The notes under the pieces are model-generated. The model worked only from the letters and a program-made list of their open reading frames with translations, made no database searches and was not told where the DNA came from. This document shows positions 42,801-50,287 of a stretch of DNA of 53,469 bases, piece by piece (within the stretch, counting starts at the first letter, position 1; each line of letters begins with the position of its first letter). The translations under genes and the position numbers were made by a program. This DNA is from Syntrophobacteraceae bacterium (GTDB taxonomy: Bacteria > Desulfobacterota > Syntrophobacteria > Syntrophobacterales > Syntrophobacteraceae), in assembly GCA_003165235.1 (NCBI GenBank), contig PLSV01000214.1, positions 1 through 53,469 of the forward strand, read 5' to 3'.

Positions 42801-44296
42801 GATTCCTGGCCGATGGCCGGAACGACTGCGTCCACCTCCATGATGAACTCGGACCCCACAATAGCCACCGGCCGCCTTCGTCCGCTTGCATCCGGCTCTC
42901 CGAGCTCCATCCTCTCGCATTCAACCGCCTTCACCCACCCGTTTTCCCCGATAATTCGCTTGGGGTTGGTCAGGGTCATGATCTCGATGCCTTCTTCGCG
43001 GCACTCGTGGATCTCTTCCTCGTTGGCGGGCATCTCCTTCTCGCTTCTGCGATAGACGATAAAAGGCTTGCTCGATCCGTTGCGAAGGGCCGTTCGCACT
43101 GTGTCCATCGCAACGTTTCCACCGCCTATCACCGCGACGCGATCGCCCAGAAGGACCTTTTTGCCCAGATTTACGTCTCTTAAATATTCAACACCGGGGA
43201 CCACCCCTTCGAACTCTTCGCCCGGGATGCCGAGCGCCTTGCATTCCTGAGCGCCTATGCCCATGAAGAAGGCCTTGTATCCCTGGTCTCTGAGTTGGGA
43301 GATTGTAAAGTCTTTGCCTATCTCCACCCCCGTTTTGAACTCCACGCCCATATCCCGTATGACCTGGATTTCGGCTTCGATTATGTTTTTTGGGAGCCTG
43401 TAGGAAGGAATGCCAACGGTCAGCATGCCGCCGGGAACAGGCAGCTTTTCAAAAACCGTCACCCGGTAACCTTCGATCGCCAGGTAATAAGCGCACGATA
43501 AGCCTGCCGGACCCGAACCGATGATTGCGACCTTCTCGCCGCGTTTCTCCTTTATCTGCGGGACGAACCTGGTTTCGGAACTCAAATCCAGATCGGCCAG
43601 GAAACGCTTGATCGAGTCGATCGCAACCGGTTCGTCAAGCTTGCCCCGCATGCAGTCGGTCTCGCAGGGATGGTCGCAGACCCGGCCGCAGATGGCGGGC
43701 AGAGGGTTTTCTTCCTTGATAAGCTTTAGGGCCTCCCGATACTTGCCCTGAGCAGTCAAAGCCACATACCCCTGGACCGAAATGTGCGCCGGGCAGGCCG
43801 CCTTGCACGGTGAGGCGCCGCGCTTTTCTATCGAAAAGGCGCCCGGTACGGCTTGGGCGTACTTTCGGAATGCCGCGCGGCGCTCGCTCATCTGCATGTC
43901 GTACTCGTTCTTGCGTACGACTGGGCATACACGGGCGCATTCACCGCAGCCGGTGCACTTTGAAATGTCGATGTAGCGGGGTTTTTGAAGTATCTCTACC
44001 ATGAAATTCCCCGGCTCACCGGTAACTTGCTGAAGTTCGGACAGGGTCAGAAGCTCGATGTTCATGCGCCGGCCGACCTCGACCAGCTTGGGAGAAATAA
44101 TTCACATAGCACATTCGTTCGTAGGGAACGTCTTGTCCAGTTGGGCCATCACGCCGCCGATCGATGGCTCTTTTTCGACCAGATAGACGTAATAGCCGCA
44201 ATCAGCAAGATCGAGCGCCGACTGCATTCCTGCAATCCCGCCTCCGATCACCATTACGGCGCCGATTACTTTCTTTGGCAGATCGCTGTCGGTCAT
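39866..44296 (-). CDS. hdrA: Giant HdrA-GltD-HdrA fusion (HdrL-like), selenoprotein with in-frame UGA at codon 65
   Basis: Reading through TGA 44104-44102 joins two frames into one of 1476 residues. Residues 1-140: HdrA start with [35 protein letters not shown] (Sec65) and [13 protein letters not shown]. Residues ~140-620: a complete GltD/NfnB-like part with [23 protein letters not shown] motif [16 protein letters not shown] and NADPH motif [17 protein letters not shown]. Residues ~620-910: the rest of the first HdrA ([15 protein letters not shown]). Residues ~920-1476: a second HdrA ([25 protein letters not shown]) ending in [12 protein letters not shown] and [11 protein letters not shown]; it lacks the DCxxC block. 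The ATG at 44296 has AAGGAG upstream. An NAD(P)H input directly on HdrA, besides FlxA, is inferred. Confidence 0.88.
44071..44104 (-). promoter_or_regulatory. UGA-Sec codon and candidate bacterial SECIS hairpin in hdrA
   Basis: TGA at 44104-44102 replaces the second Cys of the HdrA motif DCxxC (CSSC in module 1, CAM-UGA here), and homology continues without a break on both sides ([10 protein letters not shown]). Directly downstream, nucleotides 18-31 after UGA form GGUCG-AGGU-CGGCC: a 5-bp stem with a GGU-containing loop, the kind of element SelB recognises. Confidence 0.8.
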
Positions 44297-44313
44297 GAAT
44301 ACTCACTCCTTAT

Positions 44314-45111
44314 TCATTGCCTGTAGACGCCGCTGCATATGATCACGTCATCCACCTTCTCAAAATACACGGCTTTTGGCAGCGTCTCTTTGATTTCTGG
44401 ATCGTACCATGAGTATTCTACCCAACCGTTTCCTTTCTGGTGGGCGGCATCGACGATCTCTTTGACAAATGGCTTTCCGTCGGGATCCTTGACGTCAATC
44501 CACTGCTTCCCAACAAAACTTCGATTGGCCCCATGCGCCACCATGGTCCCTTTCGAATCAAATGCAAAGATATACATTTCGCCATCGACAAACTCTCCCT
44601 TTGGATTTGTGAACTCGGCCAAAGAGATCCCTTTGCCTGTAGCATTGTAGAAATCTACCGCCCGGCTCACCCAGTCCATCGCGTCTCTTCGCGTTCGCTT
44701 ACTCTGTCTCGGATATACGCCGCTACAGATGACCACCTCATCCACCTTCTCAAAATACACGGCTTTTGGCAGCGTATCTCTGACTTCCGGGTCGTACCAT
44801 TTGTATTCCACCCAACCGCTGCCTTTCAGCTCGGCTGTCTCGAGGATCTCCTTAACAAAGGGCTTTCCTCCGCTGTCCTTGACGTCGATCCATTCCTGCC
44901 CTACGAACCCTTCATTGGAACCATGGGCCAGCATGGTTCCTTTCATGTTCAATGCGTAGATATACATGTCGCCATCGATAAATTGTCCTTCGGGATTTGT
45001 GAACTCGGCGAAAGCGATCTCCTTGCCAGCGGCTTTATAAAAATCAACCGCCATGTCTACACAGTTCATCGCGTCTTTTCGTGTTCTTATGCTCTGTCTT
45101 CTGGGGCTCAT
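44314..45111 (-). CDS. Tandem cytoplasmic sCache_2-type protein
   Basis: 265 residues made of two ~130-residue repeats. Each reads A-M-x-C/W-V-x-x-AVDFY, FAEFTNP-G-F-DG-MYI, GTM-AHG-N-FVG-WIDVKD, GKPFVKEI, GWVEY-WYDPE and KAVYFEKVD-VICSGVY. This is the single-Cache type 2 fold, which usually senses small carboxylates or other ligands outside the cell. There is no signal peptide and no membrane helix, and no output domain. GGAGGACC precedes the ATG at 45111. It sits 17 bp upstream of hdrA in the Hdr-Flx operon, so a cytoplasmic ligand-binding or regulatory role on the complex is likely. Confidence 0.82.
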   Translation of the reverse strand: MSPRRQSIRTRKDAMNCVDMAVDFYKAAGKEIAFAEFTNPEGQFIDGDMYIYALNMKGTMLAHGSNEGFVGQEWIDVKDSGGKPFVKEILETAELKGSGWVEYKWYDPEVRDTLPKAVYFEKVDEVVICSGVYPRQSKRTRRDAMDWVSRAVDFYNATGKGISLAEFTNPKGEFVDGEMYIFAFDSKGTMVAHGANRSFVGKQWIDVKDPDGKPFVKEIVDAAHQKGNGWVEYSWYDPEIKETLPKAVYFEKVDDVIICSGVYRQ

Positions 45112-45209
45112 TAGGTCCTCCTGAAGATTGCGGCTGGAACTGGAATCCGATTACAGTTGAACAAGCTCTGCTCCTGATCCCTGATGTCCCCGGTTCCATG
45201 CCGTCAAAC

Positions 45210-45238
45210 GAAAGCCGCTCGACAACCGAGCGGCTTTC
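45210..45238. terminator. Strong hairpin between the two Cache genes
   Basis: GAAAGCCGCTCG (45210-45221) and its exact complement (45227-45238) make a 12-bp stem with a 5-nt loop. T-runs on either side are weak (GTTT on the minus side), so it may be an RNA-stabilising or partial-termination element that sets the ratio of HdrBC to downstream HdrA-Flx. Confidence 0.45.
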
Positions 45239-45303
45239 TCATAACCAGTCAGCCAAGCTTCGTGCGTCGGCTTAAAATGGCGTGCGGTCTTTGTGCTGCC
45301 CAT

Positions 45304-45717
45304 CTATGCCTTCGGCGCCTTCGAGTTCGAGTTGAAGTTGTAGATACCGCTGCAAATGATTACATCATCGATCTTTTCGAAGTAGACGTTTTTGGGCAGC
45401 ATCTTCCTTGTCGATGGCTCGAACCACTTGTAATCCACCCAACCGTTGCCCTGGGAATTTGCGGTATCAACAATTTCCTTGATAAAAAACTTGCCTTCTG
45501 CATCCTTGAGGTCCATGAAATCCTCGCCGACCCATTTTTCGTTTATACCGTGAGCGAGCATCGTTCCCCTGCAGCTAAGAACGTAGACATACATCTGGTC
45601 TTCTACAAAAGGTCCTCGGGGGTTCGTGAACTCCGCAAAGGAGATCCTTTTGCCGCTGGACTTATAAAAATTCCTCGCTTTCTCGACCCAACGCAATGCA
45701 TCGCTTTTGCATCTCAT
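45304..45717 (-). CDS. Cytoplasmic single sCache_2-type protein
   Basis: 137 residues, a third copy of the Cache unit: ALRWVEKARNFYKSSG, FAEFTNPRGPFVEDQMYVYV, GTMLAHGINEKWVGEDFMDLKD, GWVDYKWFEP and KNVYFEKIDDVIICSGIYNF. A textbook GGAGGTGA ribosome site precedes the ATG at 45717. No signal peptide or membrane helix. It lies between hdrB (75 bp upstream) and the tandem Cache gene. The gap to the next gene (192 bp) holds a stem-loop. Ligand unknown. Confidence 0.82.
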   Translation of the reverse strand: MRCKSDALRWVEKARNFYKSSGKRISFAEFTNPRGPFVEDQMYVYVLSCRGTMLAHGINEKWVGEDFMDLKDAEGKFFIKEIVDTANSQGNGWVDYKWFEPSTRKMLPKNVYFEKIDDVIICSGIYNFNSNSKAPKA

Positions 45718-45792
45718 ACGTCACCTCCAAGTTTGTATGTTTCAATCAATGCAACAAAAACAGACCAGTAAACGAGAAGCGCCTCCGGCTGT

Positions 45793-46758
45793 CTAAACCG
45801 CTCCTAACGGCATTCCGCCAGCCTGATGACATGGGAGCAGGCCGGCGTCAAATTTGATGCCGCCGACCCCCAGGGCGCTCTCGTCAAGCCCCAAAGCCAA
45901 TCCGATGAGTTGGACATATGCAAGGGAAGGGATATTGAAGTCGCTCACAGACTCGAAGCTAAGGGCCATCCGGGTCCTTTCGAACTTGAAGCGCGGCAGA
46001 ACGACCCGGTGCGCGCTTTCATACTCGAAGGTGAAGCTCTCCCTGGTCCTTTCGAACTGGAGGTAACAACAGGGGCATGCTGTGCAGATGATGTCGGCTT
46101 TGGCCTGCCTGGCGCTCTCGAGCTTCTTTTTCGCCAAGAGCAGGGAGGTAGTATCGTTAATGCCTATCAAGGGAGCGCCGCAGCACTCGAGCTTCTCTGA
46201 CCATGGAACAGTCACCGCCCCGGTTGCTTCTATGAGCTGATCAAATTTGCTGGGAGAAAAAGGGCTGTCAAACCCGACAACGTCGTTTGGCCGCAGGAGT
46301 TTGCAGCCATAATGAGTGGCTACCCTCAGGCCGCGCTGGCTCCCGTCGAGCCGGGCCTTCAGGTTTGGAATTCCCGGATTGTCCAGCAGGACTTCAACCA
46401 GGTGCTTGACCGTGCTTTTTCCCTTATAGGCCAATCCCTCCCTTTTTAGAGCGCTGTTCACATAATCGCTCAACGAAACGTCATGTTTGAGAATACTCTC
46501 GACTTGCTTGGTCGTGCCATAGCAGCATCCGCAAGTCGTAACCAGATCGGCGCCTTCTTTTTCGGCAAGCGCCAGATTTCTTCCCGACAGGAGGATGAAA
46601 GCCTTGAAGTCGATCCCCTTGTATGGATATCCGCAGCAATTGAACTCGGCGCCATCCCCGATTTCCACTCCCAGTTTGTCTACAACCAGTCTGGCCGCAA
46701 TCTGGGCGTGGTCCACGAACGCGGAGGCTACACAACAGGGGAAGAAGACTAAGCTCAT
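45793..46758 (-). CDS. hdrB: Heterodisulfide reductase-type subunit B, module 2
   Basis: 321 residues from the ATG at 46758, overlapping the hdrC stop by ATGA. CCG domain 1: FFPCCVAS...EFNCCGYPYKG...CGCCYGT; domain 2: YGCKLLRP...LECCGAPLIG...ACPCCYLQ. All cluster cysteines are present, with an extra Cys directly after the usual position (CC) in several motifs. A longer frame reaching 47034 is not used. The C-terminus has an insertion (ERTRESFTFEYESAHRVVLP) with an internal near-repeat of FERTRxxxxFE. It forms the catalytic disulfide-reducing unit with the membrane HdrC. Confidence 0.9.
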   Translation of the reverse strand: MSLVFFPCCVASAFVDHAQIAARLVVDKLGVEIGDGAEFNCCGYPYKGIDFKAFILLSGRNLALAEKEGADLVTTCGCCYGTTKQVESILKHDVSLSDYVNSALKREGLAYKGKSTVKHLVEVLLDNPGIPNLKARLDGSQRGLRVATHYGCKLLRPNDVVGFDSPFSPSKFDQLIEATGAVTVPWSEKLECCGAPLIGINDTTSLLLAKKKLESARQAKADIICTACPCCYLQFERTRESFTFEYESAHRVVLPRFKFERTRMALSFESVSDFNIPSLAYVQLIGLALGLDESALGVGGIKFDAGLLPCHQAGGMPLGAV

Positions 46759-48524
46759 AGAGTCTCCAGTGTTTTTTGAAAGATGTTTCTGGACGTGCGC
46801 GAAATGGCCACATTCCTGAGCGCAAAGATCAGATCGGTGGCAGGCACGCCCATTGGGCAGTATTCCTGGCATTTGTAACACCCGAGGCATTCCCAGAGCA
46901 TTTTGGAACTGAATACAAGGTCCCACAATCTCAACTTCACAGCCTGCATCAACTGATGCGGCAGGAGGTCGAGCTCGGAACCCGGCTGTTCGTGGGTCCT
47001 GACTATCGGACAGGCGTTGGTGCAGGTCATGCACCTGAAACAGTCGGCGCAGCCATTCTGTCCGAGATGATGTATTCCTGCCATATCCAGCACCTTTTCT
47101 TCTTGCGGCGCGTAAACTGTCCTGGGCTGACGGCTGCTGTCAAACTCATCGGCTATTGCCTTGCGCGCCTGACTTATCGGTCTGCTGTAGCAGGTGATTT
47201 CAATATCATCCTTTCTCATTCCCCGGTATATTGAGAGCGGGGAAAGCACCAGTAAATTCGGAATATCCCTGCCAACGAGCGTTTCCCTCACGCTGAACCA
47301 CAGGTCTTGCAAGTTGATTCCCACCGGACATACCAGAGTGCATTGTTTGCAATTGGTGCAAAGATTCAACCCGTCCTGGATGACCAGGGAGTCCCGAACA
47401 CTCAGCTCCTGCCCGCTTGCAAGCAGCTTCAATGAGGCGAGCCTCTCGGAAGGAAGAATGTTCGCGTTTGGTATTATTCTATGAATAAACGCCATCGAGC
47501 AGTTACGTGTGCACGTGCCACAATGCGTGCAGGCGTCGAGTTCGAGAATCTGCTTTGTCATCAGGTTTGCGGGGTTCGAGTGGGCCCTGTCCATCACGGC
47601 GTTCGCCAGTAAGCAGATCGGGCTCGTAAACAGGTGGAACACCTTGCTGAAAGGAAGGTAGGCGAGGCCAAACAGGCATATGAAGAAATGAACGTAGTAT
47701 AACGTAGACCTCACGGCATCGCCATCGAGATAGACCGCCACAGGAGTCAGCAATCTTGAAACGGCGTAATCCATGAAAGCCCATCGAGCGGGCGAATGGC
47801 ACTGTGCGCAGTTAACCGAATGAACATCTTTGCCTTCCGCAAGGCTTTCAAGGCTAAAAGGCCTGGCGACCCCGGGTGAAACGACCCCGTAGTTTTCTAC
47901 CCAGTAAGCTTCCAGTGATTTTAGTGAAGCTTCGTCCTGACCTGTCGCATATTCATCGGTCATCTCCCGAAAGACGGAAACGGACGTGATTTTCACACTT
48001 TCCAAGACAATGCCCGAAACTATAATCGCGGCGAAGATCGCCAGGGTATAGACGTCCATGAAGCTTGTGGGAGGGCGGGCCGGATCGCGGCGGATGAAAC
48101 GGTTGAAGAGCGCTATCCCCAATCCGATGAATACCAGCACTCCGAAAAAGTTCCTCAGGAAGAGGAATGGGTTGAGGGTGCTATAGTAATTTGAAAAAAT
48201 CAGGGGGTTCAGATAGTCGCCGAGGGCGTGCATGAGCAGCAGCATGGTGAACCCGCCGAGGATTAAAAAGTGGGTCGCCCACTTGAGAGGCGCCACGCGC
48301 AGCAGTCTTGCCTGAAAGAGCACGTTAAGGAAAAAGGTCTTAAGAAGCGTCAGAAACTGCCGGCTCAACAAGGTTTCCCACATACCTCCCGCCGCTGCAG
48401 AGACCCTCGATGGAACTGTGAACTTCGCTGAGCCAAGGGAGTAGCGGAACCAGGTCGAGACCTTGTAAGCGATGCCGGCGCAGCAGATTAAAAGCGAGAT
48501 GTAGACCAGGGCGGCTTTAGGCAT
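46755..48524 (-). CDS. hdrC: Membrane-anchored HdrC: cytochrome-b-like membrane domain + CxxCH + ferredoxin domains
   Basis: A 589-residue fusion. Residues 1-185 hold about four or five membrane helices with several His (ATHFLILGGF, LLMHALGDYL), like the NarI/DsrM/HdrE cytochrome b family. An extracytoplasmic loop has a haem c site CAQCH (239-243). One or two further helices (TLYYVHFFICLFGLAYLP) follow. Then come a ferredoxin domain with CTHCGTCTRNC and CTNCKQCTLVCPVG (about 335-405) and a terminal HdrC domain with CADCFRCMTCTNACP and CLGCYKCQEYCPMG. AGGAG precedes the ATG at 48524. First gene of the sigma-54 operon. It would link HdrB to menaquinone or a periplasmic cytochrome. Confidence 0.88.
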   Translation of the reverse strand: MPKAALVYISLLICCAGIAYKVSTWFRYSLGSAKFTVPSRVSAAAGGMWETLLSRQFLTLLKTFFLNVLFQARLLRVAPLKWATHFLILGGFTMLLLMHALGDYLNPLIFSNYYSTLNPFLFLRNFFGVLVFIGLGIALFNRFIRRDPARPPTSFMDVYTLAIFAAIIVSGIVLESVKITSVSVFREMTDEYATGQDEASLKSLEAYWVENYGVVSPGVARPFSLESLAEGKDVHSVNCAQCHSPARWAFMDYAVSRLLTPVAVYLDGDAVRSTLYYVHFFICLFGLAYLPFSKVFHLFTSPICLLANAVMDRAHSNPANLMTKQILELDACTHCGTCTRNCSMAFIHRIIPNANILPSERLASLKLLASGQELSVRDSLVIQDGLNLCTNCKQCTLVCPVGINLQDLWFSVRETLVGRDIPNLLVLSPLSIYRGMRKDDIEITCYSRPISQARKAIADEFDSSRQPRTVYAPQEEKVLDMAGIHHLGQNGCADCFRCMTCTNACPIVRTHEQPGSELDLLPHQLMQAVKLRLWDLVFSSKMLWECLGCYKCQEYCPMGVPATDLIFALRNVAISRTSRNIFQKTLETL

Positions 48525-48603
48525 TAGATCTCCTGCTTTTCAAGAACTGCAATAATGTATCAATAGATGTGGTCGTGCATAATCCCAGGGCTGCACAATA
48601 TAG

Positions 48604-48619
48604 AGCAAACTTTGCGCCT
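48604..48619 (-). promoter_or_regulatory. Sigma-54 promoter of the module 2 hdr-flx operon
   Basis: Minus strand AGGCGCAAAGTTTGCT matches TGGCAC-R-N4-TTGCW at 14 of 16 positions, with GG and GC exactly 10 bp apart. The start would be near 48592, about 68 nt before the ATG at 48524. An NtrC-type activator gene lies immediately upstream. Confidence 0.65.
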
Positions 48620-48736
48620 GCGCGCACAAGTTGGGCTGATTTAAAAAATATCCAATTATTTCAAAGTATTATTGGGAAATGCGAAAAGGCGGCGCAGTGG
48701 TTAAGGCGATGATTTACAGGGCAGGCGTATGTGTCT

Positions 48737-48837
48737 TCATACGATGAAATCGCCGGACGAAGACCGCGAGCACAGGAAGGAAAAGGAACTACGCTCCGTA
48801 TAATCATTCATACGATAAAACCCCGATCTCATACGAT
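48737..48837. promoter_or_regulatory. Three TCATACGAT repeats, probable enhancer for the NtrC-type regulator
   Basis: Identical 9-bp sites TCATACGAT occur at 48737-48745, 48808-48816 and 48829-48837 in the same orientation. The last two are 21 bp (two helical turns) apart. The first sits in a 5-3-5 palindrome TTCAT-ACG-ATGAA. They lie 145-245 bp upstream of the predicted start of the sigma-54 promoter; the third overlaps the last codons of the regulator gene. Intervening bases 48640-48665 are AT-rich and could bend. Confidence 0.6.
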
Positions 48838-50268
48838 CACATGAGGTTGGCCGTGGTGTGGGGCAGGGCGGTCTGAACTTCGAGATATCTTGTACTGTTT
48901 CATCAGGGCTGAGAAATTCGGTCTTTTCATCCCTACTTTGCGGGCTGCCAAAGTAATGTTCCAGTCACACTGATCGAGGGCTCTTATGAGGAAGAGTTTT
49001 TCAAACTGGCCAAATGTCTGCTCCAGAATACGTTTCTTCACCTCCAGGAGTTCCTGTCTTGTATTTGGAACGGTATCTTCTCTCCAAAAACCTTTTATAT
49101 TCAGATTCTCCAACAGGTCCAACACATCGAGTGTGTGCCGGTCAGCCATTATGACAAGATGCTCGACAAAATTTCTGAGCTGCCGGACATTGCCGGGCCA
49201 TTCATAGCTAACCAGCGCTTCCATGGCTTCCTTTGTAAATCCTTCGATTCGTTTGCCTGTTTTATCGCAAAACTGCGTCAGATAGTGATTTGCCAACAGG
49301 GGAATATCATCTTTTCTTTCTCGCAGGGGGGGAAGGTAGATTGGGAAGACGCTGAGGCGGTAATAAAGGTCCTGGCGAAAGCTTCCCTTTTCCACCATCT
49401 CCTGCAAGTCGCAGTTTGTTGCTGAAATGAGCCTTGCATCGACCTTTTTGAAGGAAGTGCCCCCAACCGGTTTGAATTCCCGCGTTTCGAGGACGCGCAA
49501 GAGTTTTCCCTGTATGTCCGTGCTCAAATTCGCTATGTCGTCCAGAAAAAGAGTGCCGTCACCGGCCAATTCGAAAATCCCCGGCTTGTCCCGCGAAGCG
49601 CCTGTGAAAGCCCCCTTGACATGGCCGAACAATTCGCTTTCGAGCAGGCCGGGAGAAAGGGTGCTGCAGTCGATCCCCACAAACTTGCCGCCACTTTGTT
49701 GACTGGCTACGTGAATCGCCCTGGCGACGAGTTCCTTTCCGGTTCCGTTCTCTCCGTTGATCAATACAGAGCAGTCAGTTGGAGCGACTTTTCTGATCTT
49801 TTCGAGCACATCCATCATCCTGCGATTGTTGCCGATTATATTCGAGAACCCGAATGTGTCGGAGAGCTGCCTTCGCAACGACAAATTTTGCTCGACAAGA
49901 TGCTTCTTCTCTATTGCCCGTTCTACACTCAAAACCAGTTCATCATCGGAAAACGGCTTCGCCAGATAATCGAAGGCGCCCAGTTTCATGGCCTGTATAG
50001 CATTTTGAACTGTAGAGTATCCGGTGATGATGATTACGCTTGTTTGCGGTTTTTCCTTCATGATGGTCCCGAGGATTTCCATTCCATCGATGTCGGGAAG
50101 TTTCAGGTCAAGGATTACTATGTCGTGTCGGCCTTTCAGCGCCGCAATGAGCCCTTCTCTACCGGTCTCACATATCTCCACCTCGTGGCCTTGTTTCATC
50201 AGCACCATGCGACATCCGTCCCGCACAACAGGTTCATCATCGATAACAAGAACATTCTTCGAATTCAT
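48829..50268 (-). CDS. NtrC-type sigma-54 response regulator
   Basis: 479 residues from the ATG at 50268 (AGAGGTC upstream). Receiver domain 1-120 with VIDDEP, phospho-Asp in VILDLKLPDIDG, Thr in IITGYS and Lys in YLAKPF. AAA+ core ~145-380 with Walker A GENGTGKE, sigma-54 loop GAFTGA and RQDLYYRLSVFPIYLPPLRER. Walker B is GTLFLDDIANLS, with Asp where LDEI is usual. A Fis-type helix-turn-helix (ITLAARKVGMKRPNFSALMKQY) lies near the C-terminus. Encoded 19 bp after the histidine kinase and directly upstream of the sigma-54 promoter of module 2, its probable target. Confidence 0.92.
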   Translation of the reverse strand: MNSKNVLVIDDEPVVRDGCRMVLMKQGHEVEICETGREGLIAALKGRHDIVILDLKLPDIDGMEILGTIMKEKPQTSVIIITGYSTVQNAIQAMKLGAFDYLAKPFSDDELVLSVERAIEKKHLVEQNLSLRRQLSDTFGFSNIIGNNRRMMDVLEKIRKVAPTDCSVLINGENGTGKELVARAIHVASQQSGGKFVGIDCSTLSPGLLESELFGHVKGAFTGASRDKPGIFELAGDGTLFLDDIANLSTDIQGKLLRVLETREFKPVGGTSFKKVDARLISATNCDLQEMVEKGSFRQDLYYRLSVFPIYLPPLRERKDDIPLLANHYLTQFCDKTGKRIEGFTKEAMEALVSYEWPGNVRQLRNFVEHLVIMADRHTLDVLDLLENLNIKGFWREDTVPNTRQELLEVKKRILEQTFGQFEKLFLIRALDQCDWNITLAARKVGMKRPNFSALMKQYKISRSSDRPAPHHGQPHVIV

Positions 50269-50287
50269 TGGTTTGACCTCTCGCAGC

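Noticed and set aside
44102..44296. Separate 64-residue gene
   Set aside because: It is the N-terminus of the module 2 HdrA; the TGA is best read as selenocysteine because HdrA homology continues in frame.
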